Below, one piece after another: positions 1 through 5,855 of a DNA stretch of 5,855 nucleotides. A program made the translations under genes and the position numbers. Source of the stretch: Ruminococcaceae bacterium UBA3323. GTDB lineage: Bacteria; Bacillota; Clostridia; Oscillospirales; Acutalibacteraceae. Each line of letters opens with the position of its first letter. Position 1 is the first letter of the stretch. Where the stretch lies: contig DESD01000064.1 of assembly GCA_002361935.1 (NCBI GenBank), positions 1 to 5,855 on the forward strand, in the 5' to 3' direction. Under the pieces are notes generated by a model that saw only the letters and a program-made list of their open reading frames with translations, was not told where the DNA came from and did no database searches.

Positions 1-1
1 A

Positions 2-790
2 GGTGTTCCGCCGGATTATTTCAGTGAGAACGGGCAGCTTTGGGGGAACCCGATTTATGACTGGAAGGCTATGAAAAAGGACAATTATTCGTGGTGGATT
101 TCAAGGATAGGCACAGCACTTAAAACATACGATGTTGTGAGAATAGACCATTTTCGTGCCTTTGCAAGCTATTGGGAAGTTCCTGCCGATGCGGAAACCG
201 CAAAAACAGGAGAATGGAAAGACGGACCAAAAATGGATTTGTTTTCAAAGGTTTTTGAGGCTTTTCCCGATGCTCCGATTATTGCCGAGGATCTCGGCAC
301 CTTCGGAGAAGATGTTATAAAACTGCTTGAAGATACGGGATTTCCCGGTATGAAGGTTGTGCAATTCGGCTTTGACCCGAATTCGGATTCCAGCCATATG
401 CCTCACAACGCCGTTCCGAACAGCATAAACTATGTAGGAACACATGATAACAACACCATTCTCGGCTGGCTGTGGGAAGCAAGCGAGGCGGAACGAAAAT
501 TTGCGCTTGATTACGTCGGCTTCAGCGGCGACAACTGGGGCGAAGGCGGCTATTACAGCCAAAGCTGCAGAAAGGTTATTGAAAGCGTTTGGAGAAGTGC
601 TTCCAATGTTGCAATTATCTCTTTGCAGGATATGTGCGGGTTCGGCTCTGATGCAAGGATGAATACGCCCGGCGTGCCCGATGAAAACTGGCGTTTCAGA
701 ACAACGGAAGAAACGCTTAACAATATTGATTCCGATTATTTCAGGCATATAAATTCAACCTTTAGAAGAATGTATCCTGTTTTTGATTAA
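2..790 (+). CDS. malQ: 4-alpha-glucanotransferase (amylomaltase, GH77), C-terminal part; 5' end outside window
   Basis: Disproportionating enzyme that moves maltosyl and longer alpha-1,4-glucan segments between chains in the cytoplasm, used in maltodextrin, starch or glycogen metabolism. The frame is open from base 2 and gives 262 residues; the family is usually about 500, so roughly the N-terminal half lies off the left edge. The first codons encode the loop motif PPDYFSENGQLWGNP, typical of GH77. The catalytic residues follow: the nucleophile Asp in RIDHFRAF (codon 146-148), the acid/base Glu in AEDLGTFGEDV (287-289) and the transition-state Asp in THDNNT (446-448). The C-terminus (STFRRMYPVFD, TAA stop) looks natural. 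All key residues seem intact, so an active enzyme is expected. Family assignment is firm; the physiological substrate is inferred from family knowledge. Confidence 0.96.
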   Translation, partial: GVPPDYFSENGQLWGNPIYDWKAMKKDNYSWWISRIGTALKTYDVVRIDHFRAFASYWEVPADAETAKTGEWKDGPKMDLFSKVFEAFPDAPIIAEDLGTFGEDVIKLLEDTGFPGMKVVQFGFDPNSDSSHMPHNAVPNSINYVGTHDNNTILGWLWEASEAERKFALDYVGFSGDNWGEGGYYSQSCRKVIESVWRSASNVAIISLQDMCGFGSDARMNTPGVPDENWRFRTTEETLNNIDSDYFRHINSTFRRMYPVFD

Positions 791-815
791 CAATATTAAA
801 ACTCCCTCATAGAAT
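787..815 (+). promoter_or_regulatory. Candidate sigma-A promoter for the cysteine-rich gene
   Basis: TTAACA (787-792, 5/6 to the -35 consensus) and TAGAAT (810-815, 5/6 to the -10 consensus) are separated by exactly 17 bp. The -35 overlaps the malQ stop codon. The predicted start, near 821-823, falls inside the left arm of the 798-854 hairpin. A transcript from here would lack most of that arm and leave the ribosome binding site at 844-850 free. The boxes are seen; their activity is inferred. Confidence 0.55.
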
Positions 816-858
816 GTTATGAAGTTATCTTCAAATATTCTGTAAAGGAGTTTTTTTT
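798..858 (+). terminator. Long hairpin plus T8 run: malQ terminator or attenuator that also masks the next ribosome binding site
   Basis: Bases 798-824 pair with 829-854 around a TTAT loop (825-828). The blocks are AAAACTCC (798-805) with GGAGTTTT (847-854), AGAATGTT (811-818) with AATATTCT (834-841, one G-T pair), and TGAAG (820-824) with CTTCA (829-833). The only breaks are a bulged A819 and two C-A mismatches between the outer and middle blocks. The right arm runs into eight Ts (851-858), as in an intrinsic terminator, and the next start codon follows at once. The right arm contains AAAGGAG, so transcripts reading through from malQ would have this site paired. Pairing is read directly; termination is inferred. 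The stem is AT-rich and the outer A-U pairs use the T run, so efficiency is uncertain. Confidence 0.7.
844..850 (+). promoter_or_regulatory. Ribosome binding site of the cysteine-rich gene
   Basis: AAAGGAG lies 8 nt before the ATG at 859, with only Ts between. It fixes the start of the downstream gene. It also lies in the right arm of the 798-854 hairpin, so its accessibility should depend on where the transcript begins. Confidence 0.85.
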
Positions 859-1671
859 ATGGCTGAATTACCAAGCGAAAGACAGATAAATGAAGCAGTC
901 TGTATAGACACAAAGCGAATTTATGACAGCTGCGTATCAAAGGATTGCCTGGAAGATTTAAGAGTTACATTTTTCAGCCGCAGCCAGCGATTAATAGACG
1001 ATGCGGTTACGGTTAAATGCCGTGAATGTGAAATCACATCCGTATCTATTGATGTTGAAGAGGTGCCGTTTAACAGAGGGTATTACAGTGTTGATATAAC
1101 CTTTTATTTCCGACTTTGCTTTGATACCTATTCGGCACCATGCACAACACCTGAGGTTGCAATCGGCTTTACACAGTTTACAAAAAAATGCATACTCTAC
1201 GGCTCAGACGGCAATGTTAAAATTTTCACATCCAATCCGATTAACGAAGAACTGGACTGCCCGGATGCTCCGCAGTATTCCAACCCCACAGCAAAGGTTC
1301 AGGCAGTTGACCCTGTTATCCTTTCCTGCGATGTTATTGACGCCTGTGACTGCAGCATTCCGATTTGCTCTTCCTTCCCGCAGAGCATATTAAAAAATGT
1401 ATCCGACAGTATTCCGAGTGCAGGCTCATCCAGAGCCGTTCTTGTAACATTGGGCCTTTTCAGTATTGTTCAGATGGAAAGAGATGTTCAGATGCTGATT
1501 CCTGCATATGATTACTGCATCCCTGAAAAGGAATGCTGCTGCAATACACAGAATCCATGTGATACTTTCCAGACCATTGACTTCCCTGTTGATGAATTCT
1601 TCCCCCCTGAAAGAGACAATGCACAGTCCTGCTGCTGTTCGGCTGATAAAGATTCTAACACCGACTCATAA
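859..1671 (+). CDS. Cysteine-rich protein of unknown function (270 aa)
   Basis: I cannot assign a function. The start is fixed by AAAGGAG 8 nt upstream, and the gene ends with tandem TAA TAG stops. The protein has 21 cysteines (about 8%) and no signal peptide or obvious membrane helix. Residues 15-30 carry a C-x9-C-x4-C cluster (YDSCVSKDCLEDLRV). A CxxC follows at 54-57, then a strand-rich stretch to about 125 that includes PFNRGYYSVDITFYFRL. A hydrophobic segment (VLVTLGLFSIVQMERDVQMLIPAYDYC) leads to a C-terminal tail with two CCC triplets (226-228 and 258-260) among acidic and polar residues. I recall similar hypothetical proteins from Clostridia sharing the DSC..KDCLEDLRV and IPAYDYCIPEKEC patterns, but cannot verify this here. 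Metal binding or disulfide cross-linking, for example in a spore or surface layer, are guesses from composition only. It appears monocistronic, bounded by a hairpin upstream and a terminator downstream. Confidence 0.88.
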   Translation: MAELPSERQINEAVCIDTKRIYDSCVSKDCLEDLRVTFFSRSQRLIDDAVTVKCRECEITSVSIDVEEVPFNRGYYSVDITFYFRLCFDTYSAPCTTPEVAIGFTQFTKKCILYGSDGNVKIFTSNPINEELDCPDAPQYSNPTAKVQAVDPVILSCDVIDACDCSIPICSSFPQSILKNVSDSIPSAGSSRAVLVTLGLFSIVQMERDVQMLIPAYDYCIPEKECCCNTQNPCDTFQTIDFPVDEFFPPERDNAQSCCCSADKDSNTDS

Positions 1672-1692
1672 TAGACTTCGTCAAACAAAAAG

Positions 1693-1716
1693 ATACCTCT
1701 CCGAACGGAGAGGTAT
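1693..1716. terminator. Bidirectional intrinsic terminator between convergent genes
   Basis: A perfect 10-bp stem, ATACCTCTCC (1693-1702) with GGAGAGGTAT (1707-1716), encloses a GAAC loop. On the plus strand it is followed by TTTATTATTAT, 21 bp after the cysteine-rich gene's stop. On the minus strand the other flank reads CTTTTTGTTTG, 32 bp after the pcrA stop. The hairpin can therefore end transcription from both sides. Confidence 0.9.
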
Positions 1717-1748
1717 TTATTATTATCAAAATCTGCATTGTATTATGA

Positions 1749-3986
1749 TTATATTTTTTCCAGTTTGGCAAAATTAGCCATAAGCTTTTTTGTACCTGCT
1801 CTGTCAAACGCAACCTCAAGAAGATTATCATTTCCCATCGGCTTGCTTGAAAGAATAACACCGGTACCAAAAGTTTTATGCCTTACCGTATCGCCTGTGT
1901 TATATGTAACACCTGCAGTGCCTGCAGAAGCGCCGCCAACCTGACCGAATTTATGCGCTGCAGAGGAGCTTTGCCTGTTATTTATTTCTGTTCTGCCTGA
2001 ACCGAAGAAGGAAGAACCGCCAAACATTGAACCGCTCCTTCCGGAAGAAAAACCGTTTCTTGGGGTATATGTTTCTACGGTTATATCCTCAGTTACCCCT
2101 GCAGGAATTTCACGGATAAAGCGTGACGCCATATTTCTGTTTGTCTGACCATAAAGCATTCTCTGCCTTGCATTAATAAGATAAAGCTTTTCCTTTGCTC
2201 TTGTTATGCCGACATAGGCAAGACGGCGTTCCTCTTCCAAATCATCCTCACTGTAAATAGATTGATTACCGGGGAATATGCCCTCCTCCATACCGGGAAT
2301 AAATACAACAGGAAATTCCAGCCCCTTTGCCGAGTGAAGCGTCATAAGAACAACACAGTCATCATCCGCATTATAGCTGTCTATATCCGAAACAAGAGCA
2401 ACATCCTCAAGAAAATCGGAAAGCTCAAAGTCTTCGTCCTCCTCCTGATATTTAAGAAGCATTGAAGAAAGCTCGTTGATATTGTTCTTCCTGTCCTCTT
2501 CTGTTTCCGGATCTTCACCAAGATATTCAAAATATTTTGTTTCCTGTATAATTTCCTGCAGTAAATCGGAAAGCGGCGTTTTTTCATCCAGCTGCCTTTG
2601 AAAATGCTTTATCATATCGGCAAAGCCCTGAAGTTTCTGTGATGAACGAAGCGTTTTTTGAAATTCGTCGCTTCTTTCACATACCTCAAATGCAGAAATT
2701 CCAAGCCCTGTTGAAATTTCAAGCACATTTGCAAACATTGTATCCCCGATTCCTCTTTTCGGAACATTGATAATTCTTTGCAAACGGACATTATCGGCAG
2801 GATTATTGATAACTGCAAAATAGGAGATAATATCCTTGATTTCCTTTCTGTCAAAGAAACGATTGCCGCCGATAATTTTATGCGGAATGCCGCTTTTGGT
2901 AAGCGTAATTTCAAGGTTTCTGGATTGTGCGTTGGTGCGGTAAAGAACAGCATGATCACTCATTTTTCTGCCGGCATCAACATTTTTAAGAATTTCATCG
3001 GCTATAAAAGAGGATTCATCGGCCTCACTGTTTACAGTGTTTAAAACAATCCTGTCACCTGCACCGGCGGCCGTCCAAAGGTTTTTGCCTTTTCTGTTTT
3101 TGTTGTTTGAAATAACGGCATTGGCACCGTCAAGAATATTCTGCGTTGAACGGTAATTCTGTTCCAGCCTGATAACTTTTGCATTGCTGTACTGATGCTC
3201 AAAAGACAGTATATTCTCAATAGTGGCACCTCTGAAACGGTAAATGCTCTGATCATCATCGCCTACAACACAAATATTTTTATATCCGCCTGCAAGCAGG
3301 GAAACAAGCACATATTGAGCATGGGAGGTATCCTGATACTCATCAACCATAACATACTTAAACTGCTTCTGATAAAGTTCCAAAACATCCTCGTTTTCCT
3401 GAAGCAGCCTAACGGTATTGAAAATAATATCATCAAAATCCATTGCATCGGATTTAAGAAGCTCTTTCTGATACATCTCATAGCAATCTGCAATTTTAGA
3501 TTTTCTGAAGTCATTCACAGCCTCTTTTTTATACTCATTGTAATCAATCAGGCTGTCCTTTGCAGTGCTTACTGCACTCAGAATAGATTTATGGTGAATG
3601 ATTTTGTCTGTTAATCCAAGTGATTTCTGGCAGTGCTTCATAACACGCTTCTGATCATCGGTATCATAAATGGTAAAATGATTACTGTAACCTATTCTGT
3701 CGCCAAAACGTCTTAAAATCCTTGCACAGCAGGAGTGAAAGGTAAATGCCCATATACTGCTTGCTTCCTCTCCTATCGCCTTTATAAGACGCTCCTTAAG
3801 CTCACCGGCCGCCTTATTGGTAAAGGTAATTGCAAGCACCTGCCAAGGCAGTGCAAGCCCATCCTCAATAATATGCTGAACACGATTAACAAGCACGGTT
3901 GTTTTACCGGAGCCTGCACCTGCAAGAATCAGCAGCGGACCTTCCGTACATTGAACAGCCTGCTGCTGCATTTCATTTAACGCCAT
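1749..3986 (-). CDS. pcrA: ATP-dependent 3'-5' DNA helicase PcrA (UvrD/Rep family, SF1A)
   Basis: Unwinds DNA during nucleotide excision repair, rolling-circle plasmid replication and replication-transcription conflict resolution; essential in several Firmicutes. At 745 residues it has the usual full length. The SF1 motifs appear in order: Walker A AGAGSGKTT (22-30, Lys28), TFTNKAA (54-60), Walker B VDEYQDT (214-220), VGDDDQSIYRFRGA (241-254), LEQNYRS (274-280), VLYRTNAQSR (347-356), MTLHSAKGLEF (548-558) and YVGITRAKEKL (591-601). A Gly/Ser-rich linker (about 645-690) leads to a C-terminal Tudor-like domain (about 696-745, TGDTVRHKTFGTGVI), which in PcrA contacts RNA polymerase; this supports PcrA. 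MALNEMQQQAV at the N-terminus matches the family start, and TGAGGTT lies upstream. No damage is seen. It is convergent with the cysteine-rich gene and sits about 40 bp behind the terminator of the decarboxylase unit, so it is probably transcribed on its own. Confidence 0.97.
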   Translation of the reverse strand: MALNEMQQQAVQCTEGPLLILAGAGSGKTTVLVNRVQHIIEDGLALPWQVLAITFTNKAAGELKERLIKAIGEEASSIWAFTFHSCCARILRRFGDRIGYSNHFTIYDTDDQKRVMKHCQKSLGLTDKIIHHKSILSAVSTAKDSLIDYNEYKKEAVNDFRKSKIADCYEMYQKELLKSDAMDFDDIIFNTVRLLQENEDVLELYQKQFKYVMVDEYQDTSHAQYVLVSLLAGGYKNICVVGDDDQSIYRFRGATIENILSFEHQYSNAKVIRLEQNYRSTQNILDGANAVISNNKNRKGKNLWTAAGAGDRIVLNTVNSEADESSFIADEILKNVDAGRKMSDHAVLYRTNAQSRNLEITLTKSGIPHKIIGGNRFFDRKEIKDIISYFAVINNPADNVRLQRIINVPKRGIGDTMFANVLEISTGLGISAFEVCERSDEFQKTLRSSQKLQGFADMIKHFQRQLDEKTPLSDLLQEIIQETKYFEYLGEDPETEEDRKNNINELSSMLLKYQEEDEDFELSDFLEDVALVSDIDSYNADDDCVVLMTLHSAKGLEFPVVFIPGMEEGIFPGNQSIYSEDDLEEERRLAYVGITRAKEKLYLINARQRMLYGQTNRNMASRFIREIPAGVTEDITVETYTPRNGFSSGRSGSMFGGSSFFGSGRTEINNRQSSSAAHKFGQVGGASAGTAGVTYNTGDTVRHKTFGTGVILSSKPMGNDNLLEVAFDRAGTKKLMANFAKLEKI

Positions 3987-3994
3987 ATATATTT

Positions 3995-4001
3995 AACCTC
4001 A
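3995..4001 (-). promoter_or_regulatory. Ribosome binding site of pcrA
   Basis: On the minus strand TGAGGTT precedes the ATG at 3986-3984. The GAGG core is 10 nt from the start codon, slightly long but usable, and supports the chosen start. Confidence 0.6.
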
Positions 4002-4013
4002 ATTCATAATGAT

Positions 4014-4042
4014 ATTTTAATAAGGATAAAAAAGGGTGCCAC
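4014..4042 (-). promoter_or_regulatory. Possible pcrA promoter overlapping the upstream terminator
   Basis: On the minus strand GTGGCA (4042-4037, 4/6 to the -35 consensus) and TAAAAT (4019-4014, 5/6 to the -10 consensus) are 17 bp apart, predicting a start near 4007, just ahead of the ribosome binding site. The -35 lies inside the hairpin that ends the decarboxylase unit. The region is AT-rich and the -35 is weak, so this is tentative; limited read-through is the alternative source of pcrA mRNA. Confidence 0.35.
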
Positions 4043-4059
4043 GGCGTGTGACACCCTTT
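4028..4059 (-). terminator. Intrinsic terminator after the decarboxylase beta-subunit gene
   Basis: In minus-strand sense, AAAGGGTG (4059-4052) pairs with CACCCTTT (4038-4031). A small inner CAC/GTG helix (4048-4046 with 4042-4040) closes the apex. The run of six Ts (4033-4028) completes a standard intrinsic terminator. It begins about 9 nt after the TAA stop at 4071-4069. Confidence 0.88.
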
Positions 4060-4068
4060 GCCCTGTAA

Positions 4069-5298
4069 TTATCGAAGAAGTGTTAAAAGAACACCTGCTG
4101 CAACAGCCGAACCGATAACACCCGATACGTTCGGCCCCATAGCGTGCATAAGAAGGAAGTTTGTCGGATTTTCCTTCTGCCCTTCCTTCTGGCTTACACG
4201 GGCAGCCATAGGAACAGCGGAAACGCCTGCCGAACCAATAAGCGGATTTACCTTTCCCTTTGTAAGGAAATACATTAATTTACCGAAAAGCACACCGCTG
4301 GCTGTTCCGACTGCGAATGCAACAAGACCAAGAGCAATAATTCCAATCGTTTTACCTGTTAAGAAAGACTGCGCACTTGTTGTTGCACCAACAGAAACGC
4401 CAAGCATAATTGTAATAATATTCATAAGCTCATTCTGGGCAGCCTTTGCAATACGCTCTGTTCTGCCGCTTTCCTTAAGCAGATTACCAAACATGAGCAT
4501 ACCGACAAGTGCACCGGCATCCGGAAGAAGAAGCGCAACAATAACCGTTACCATAATAGGGAACAAAATCTTTTCAAGCTTTGATACCGGACGAAGATTG
4601 CCCATTACAACCGAACGCTCTTTCTTTGTAGTTAAAGCACGCATAATCGGCGGCTGAATAACAGGAACGAGCGCCATGTAGGAATAGGCTGCAACGGCAA
4701 TTGTGCCCAAAAGAGCAGGAGCAAGAATGGAGGTTACAAAGATAGCCGTAGGGCCGTCTGCACCGCCTATGATTGCAATAGAGCCGGCCTCTCTGGGAGA
4801 AAATCCCAAAAGAGTTGCCCCAATATAGGTAAAGAAAATACCAAACTGTGCTGCTGCACCAAGAATAAAGCTTGACGGATTAGCAATAAGCGGTGAAAAA
4901 TCAGTCATAGTTCCGATACCAAGGAAAATAAGGGGAGGATAAATTCCCGCTTTAACACCGAAGTAAAGGAAATCCATAAGACCGGGCGTAAGCCCTGTTA
5001 TCCATACCTCGTTAACCTCATCCCACACTCTGCCGTGTGCAACAAGCTGAATAAAGCCATCCATATCATGATACTGAACCGCAAGGTTTGCACCCGGAAT
5101 ATTTGCAAGAAGCATGCCAAAAGCAATCGGTATCATAAGAAGCGGCTCAAAACCCTTTTTAATACCAAGGTATAAAAAGAGAAATGAGAACCCAAGCATT
5201 ATAAGGTTTTTCCAACCGCCGTCCGTAAAGAAGAACGCATAGCCGCTGTTTGAAAAGATATCAACGATTGCGCCCCAAACGCCTTGTAATATTTCCAT
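4069..5298 (-). CDS. oadB: Sodium-translocating biotin-dependent decarboxylase, beta subunit (OadB/GcdB/MmdB family)
   Basis: Integral membrane subunit that decarboxylates carboxybiotin and couples the released energy to sodium export. At 409 residues it is between the short MmdB/GcdB forms (about 375) and Klebsiella OadB (about 433). Family motifs in order are GIGTMTDFSPLIANP (127-141), IIGGADGPTAIF (176-187), AVAAYSYMALVPVIQPPIM (201-219), FGNLLKESG (270-278), NPLIGSAGVSAVPMAARVS (351-369) and MHAMGPNVSGVIGSAVAAG (384-402). From memory, the residues important in Klebsiella OadB (Asp203, Tyr229, Asn373, Gly377, Ser382, Arg389) all fall, at a constant offset of 22, on identical residues here: Asp181, Tyr207, Asn351, Gly355, Ser360 and Arg367. 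It follows the OadG-like gene by 15 bp, with AGGAGG 8 nt before its ATG. Whether the complex uses oxaloacetate, methylmalonyl-CoA or glutaconyl-CoA cannot be told from this subunit, so the symbol denotes the family only. Confidence 0.95.
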   Translation of the reverse strand: MEILQGVWGAIVDIFSNSGYAFFFTDGGWKNLIMLGFSFLFLYLGIKKGFEPLLMIPIAFGMLLANIPGANLAVQYHDMDGFIQLVAHGRVWDEVNEVWITGLTPGLMDFLYFGVKAGIYPPLIFLGIGTMTDFSPLIANPSSFILGAAAQFGIFFTYIGATLLGFSPREAGSIAIIGGADGPTAIFVTSILAPALLGTIAVAAYSYMALVPVIQPPIMRALTTKKERSVVMGNLRPVSKLEKILFPIMVTVIVALLLPDAGALVGMLMFGNLLKESGRTERIAKAAQNELMNIITIMLGVSVGATTSAQSFLTGKTIGIIALGLVAFAVGTASGVLFGKLMYFLTKGKVNPLIGSAGVSAVPMAARVSQKEGQKENPTNFLLMHAMGPNVSGVIGSAVAAGVLLTLLR

Positions 5299-5306
5299 GA
5301 ATAAAT

Positions 5307-5312
5307 CCTCCT
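5307..5312 (-). promoter_or_regulatory. Ribosome binding site of the beta-subunit gene
   Basis: A perfect AGGAGG in minus-strand sense lies 8 nt before the ATG at 5298-5296, inside the 15-bp gap after the upstream gene's TAA. It fixes the start and suggests strong, independent initiation within a shared transcript. Confidence 0.9.
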
Positions 5313-5313
5313 A

Positions 5314-5823
5314 TTAAAACGATCTTGTGTTATCGTTAACGGCAGCCCTTGCCCAAGGATTTCTGCTGCCGACATCTTTTCTTTTAACAGAACGAATAAC
5401 AAACTGATTAGAGCCCTCACTTGCTGTTATGGCAGCGGTTATAGCCGCAACAACCTCTGTGCTGATGCCCTGTTCAACAACCGGCTGCGAAGCCGCCTTT
5501 ACTGCAGGAGCAGCCTTTACAACAGGGGCCTTATCCTCAGCCAATATTGTTTCACTTTGCTTTGCTGCCTTTTTAGCAGCCTTTCTGGCTGCTCTTTTTG
5601 CTGCCATTTTCTTTGAGAAAGCCTCCAGCTTTGAAACAAGCTTTCCGAATCCGCTGAAAACGGCTATAAGAACAATCAGCACACCAAGAACAATACAGAT
5701 TCCCGCAATAACAACGGTTGCAACCTCTATCCAGTTAACATCGGAAATCATTTCCTTGTAATCATTTATTGATTTTACAATTTTATCTATAAAATCTGTA
5801 AAAGAAAGATCAATTTGATACAT
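5314..5823 (-). CDS. oadG: OadG-family small membrane subunit (gamma/delta) of a sodium-pumping decarboxylase
   Basis: Small single-span subunit that in characterised relatives (OadG, MmdD, GcdD) helps assemble the carboxyltransferase with the membrane pump. The 169 residues comprise a short amphipathic N-terminus (1-30) and one membrane helix (about 33-57, with VLIAVFSGFGKL at its cytoplasmic end). A Lys/Ala/Arg-rich helical stretch (71-88) and an Ala/Pro/Val-rich linker (about 95-118) follow. The C-terminal segment reads TEVVAAITAAITASEG, then FVIRSVKRK and NPWARAAVNDNTRSF; this VAAI...RSVKR...W.RA pattern is typical of clostridial versions. A TGA directly before the ATG excludes a longer reading frame. 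The next gene, 15 bp downstream, is the beta subunit, which strongly supports the call. Family membership rests on layout and C-terminal pattern rather than catalytic residues. No biotin carrier or carboxyltransferase gene is visible; these may lie beyond the right edge. Confidence 0.86.
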   Translation of the reverse strand: MYQIDLSFTDFIDKIVKSINDYKEMISDVNWIEVATVVIAGICIVLGVLIVLIAVFSGFGKLVSKLEAFSKKMAAKRAARKAAKKAAKQSETILAEDKAPVVKAAPAVKAASQPVVEQGISTEVVAAITAAITASEGSNQFVIRSVKRKDVGSRNPWARAAVNDNTRSF

Positions 5824-5830
5824 TCAAACA

Positions 5831-5837
5831 TTCCCCC
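5831..5837 (-). promoter_or_regulatory. Probable ribosome binding site of the OadG-like gene
   Basis: Minus-strand GGGGGAA lies 7 nt before the ATG at 5823-5821. It is a G-rich variant of the usual AGGAGG and the only plausible site ahead of this start. Confidence 0.5.
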
Positions 5838-5855
5838 ATTATATTAAATCGTTAG

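Noticed and set aside
245..748. Open frame of 167 codons on the minus strand within malQ
   Set aside because: It is antisense to intact, motif-bearing malQ sequence, has no family resemblance and has no convincing ribosome binding site.
2..790. Possible truncated malQ pseudogene
   Set aside because: The missing N-terminus is explained by the window edge. The frame is open from base 2, and all three catalytic acids and a natural C-terminus are present.
783..815. Alternative -35 TTGATT (783-788) for the TAGAAT -10
   Set aside because: The spacer would be 21 bp, too long. TTAACA at 787-792 gives 17 bp and fits better.
791..858. A metabolite riboswitch in the malQ junction
   Set aside because: Apart from the single long hairpin there is no multi-helix aptamer or recognisable conserved core in the 68 bp available.
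4058..4657. Long open frame (199 codons) on the plus strand opposite the beta-subunit gene
   Set aside because: It lies entirely antisense to a strongly supported membrane protein gene, has no recognisable domain, and begins inside the terminator. Its apparent hydrophobic stretches mirror the codons on the other strand.
5838..5843. Perfect TATAAT (-10-like) on the minus strand just upstream of the OadG-like gene
   Set aside because: A start about 7 nt downstream would fall near 5831 and leave the GGGGG ribosome binding site (5833-5837) out of the mRNA. The -35 region lies beyond the window, so it cannot be assessed. Chance in AT-rich sequence is likelier.

Overview
The window looks like ordinary chromosome from a low-to-moderate GC Firmicute, most likely an anaerobic gut-type clostridium (Oscillospiraceae/Ruminococcus-like). 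That placement is an inference. It rests on PcrA-type rather than UvrD-type helicase features, a sodium-pump decarboxylase membrane pair, strong AGGAGG-like ribosome binding sites, and a cysteine-rich protein of a kind I associate with Clostridia. I see no mobile element, phage gene, CRISPR array, tRNA or rRNA.

The plus strand comes first. Positions 2-790 hold the C-terminal half of a 4-alpha-glucanotransferase (malQ), including all three catalytic acids. A short junction follows (791-858), almost entirely folded into one long hairpin that ends in a T8 run. The hairpin contains the ribosome binding site of the next gene, and a good sigma-A-like promoter overlaps its left arm. Next is a 270-residue protein of unknown function with 21 cysteines (859-1671). 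A bidirectional terminator (1693-1716) separates it from the convergent minus-strand genes.

The minus strand, read from the right edge leftwards, starts with a two-gene unit. An OadG-type small subunit (5823-5314) is followed 15 bp later by the OadB-type, sodium-translocating beta subunit of a biotin-dependent decarboxylase (5298-4069). A terminator hairpin closes that unit. The PcrA DNA helicase gene (3986-1749) follows only about 40 bp later, with a possible promoter overlapping that terminator.

The genes fall into three unrelated jobs: alpha-glucan/maltodextrin use, decarboxylation energy coupled to sodium export, and DNA repair/replication housekeeping. Only the two decarboxylase subunits clearly work together. 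No new multi-gene system is evident. The best leads are the hairpin/promoter junction at 787-858 and the uncharacterised cysteine-rich protein it controls.
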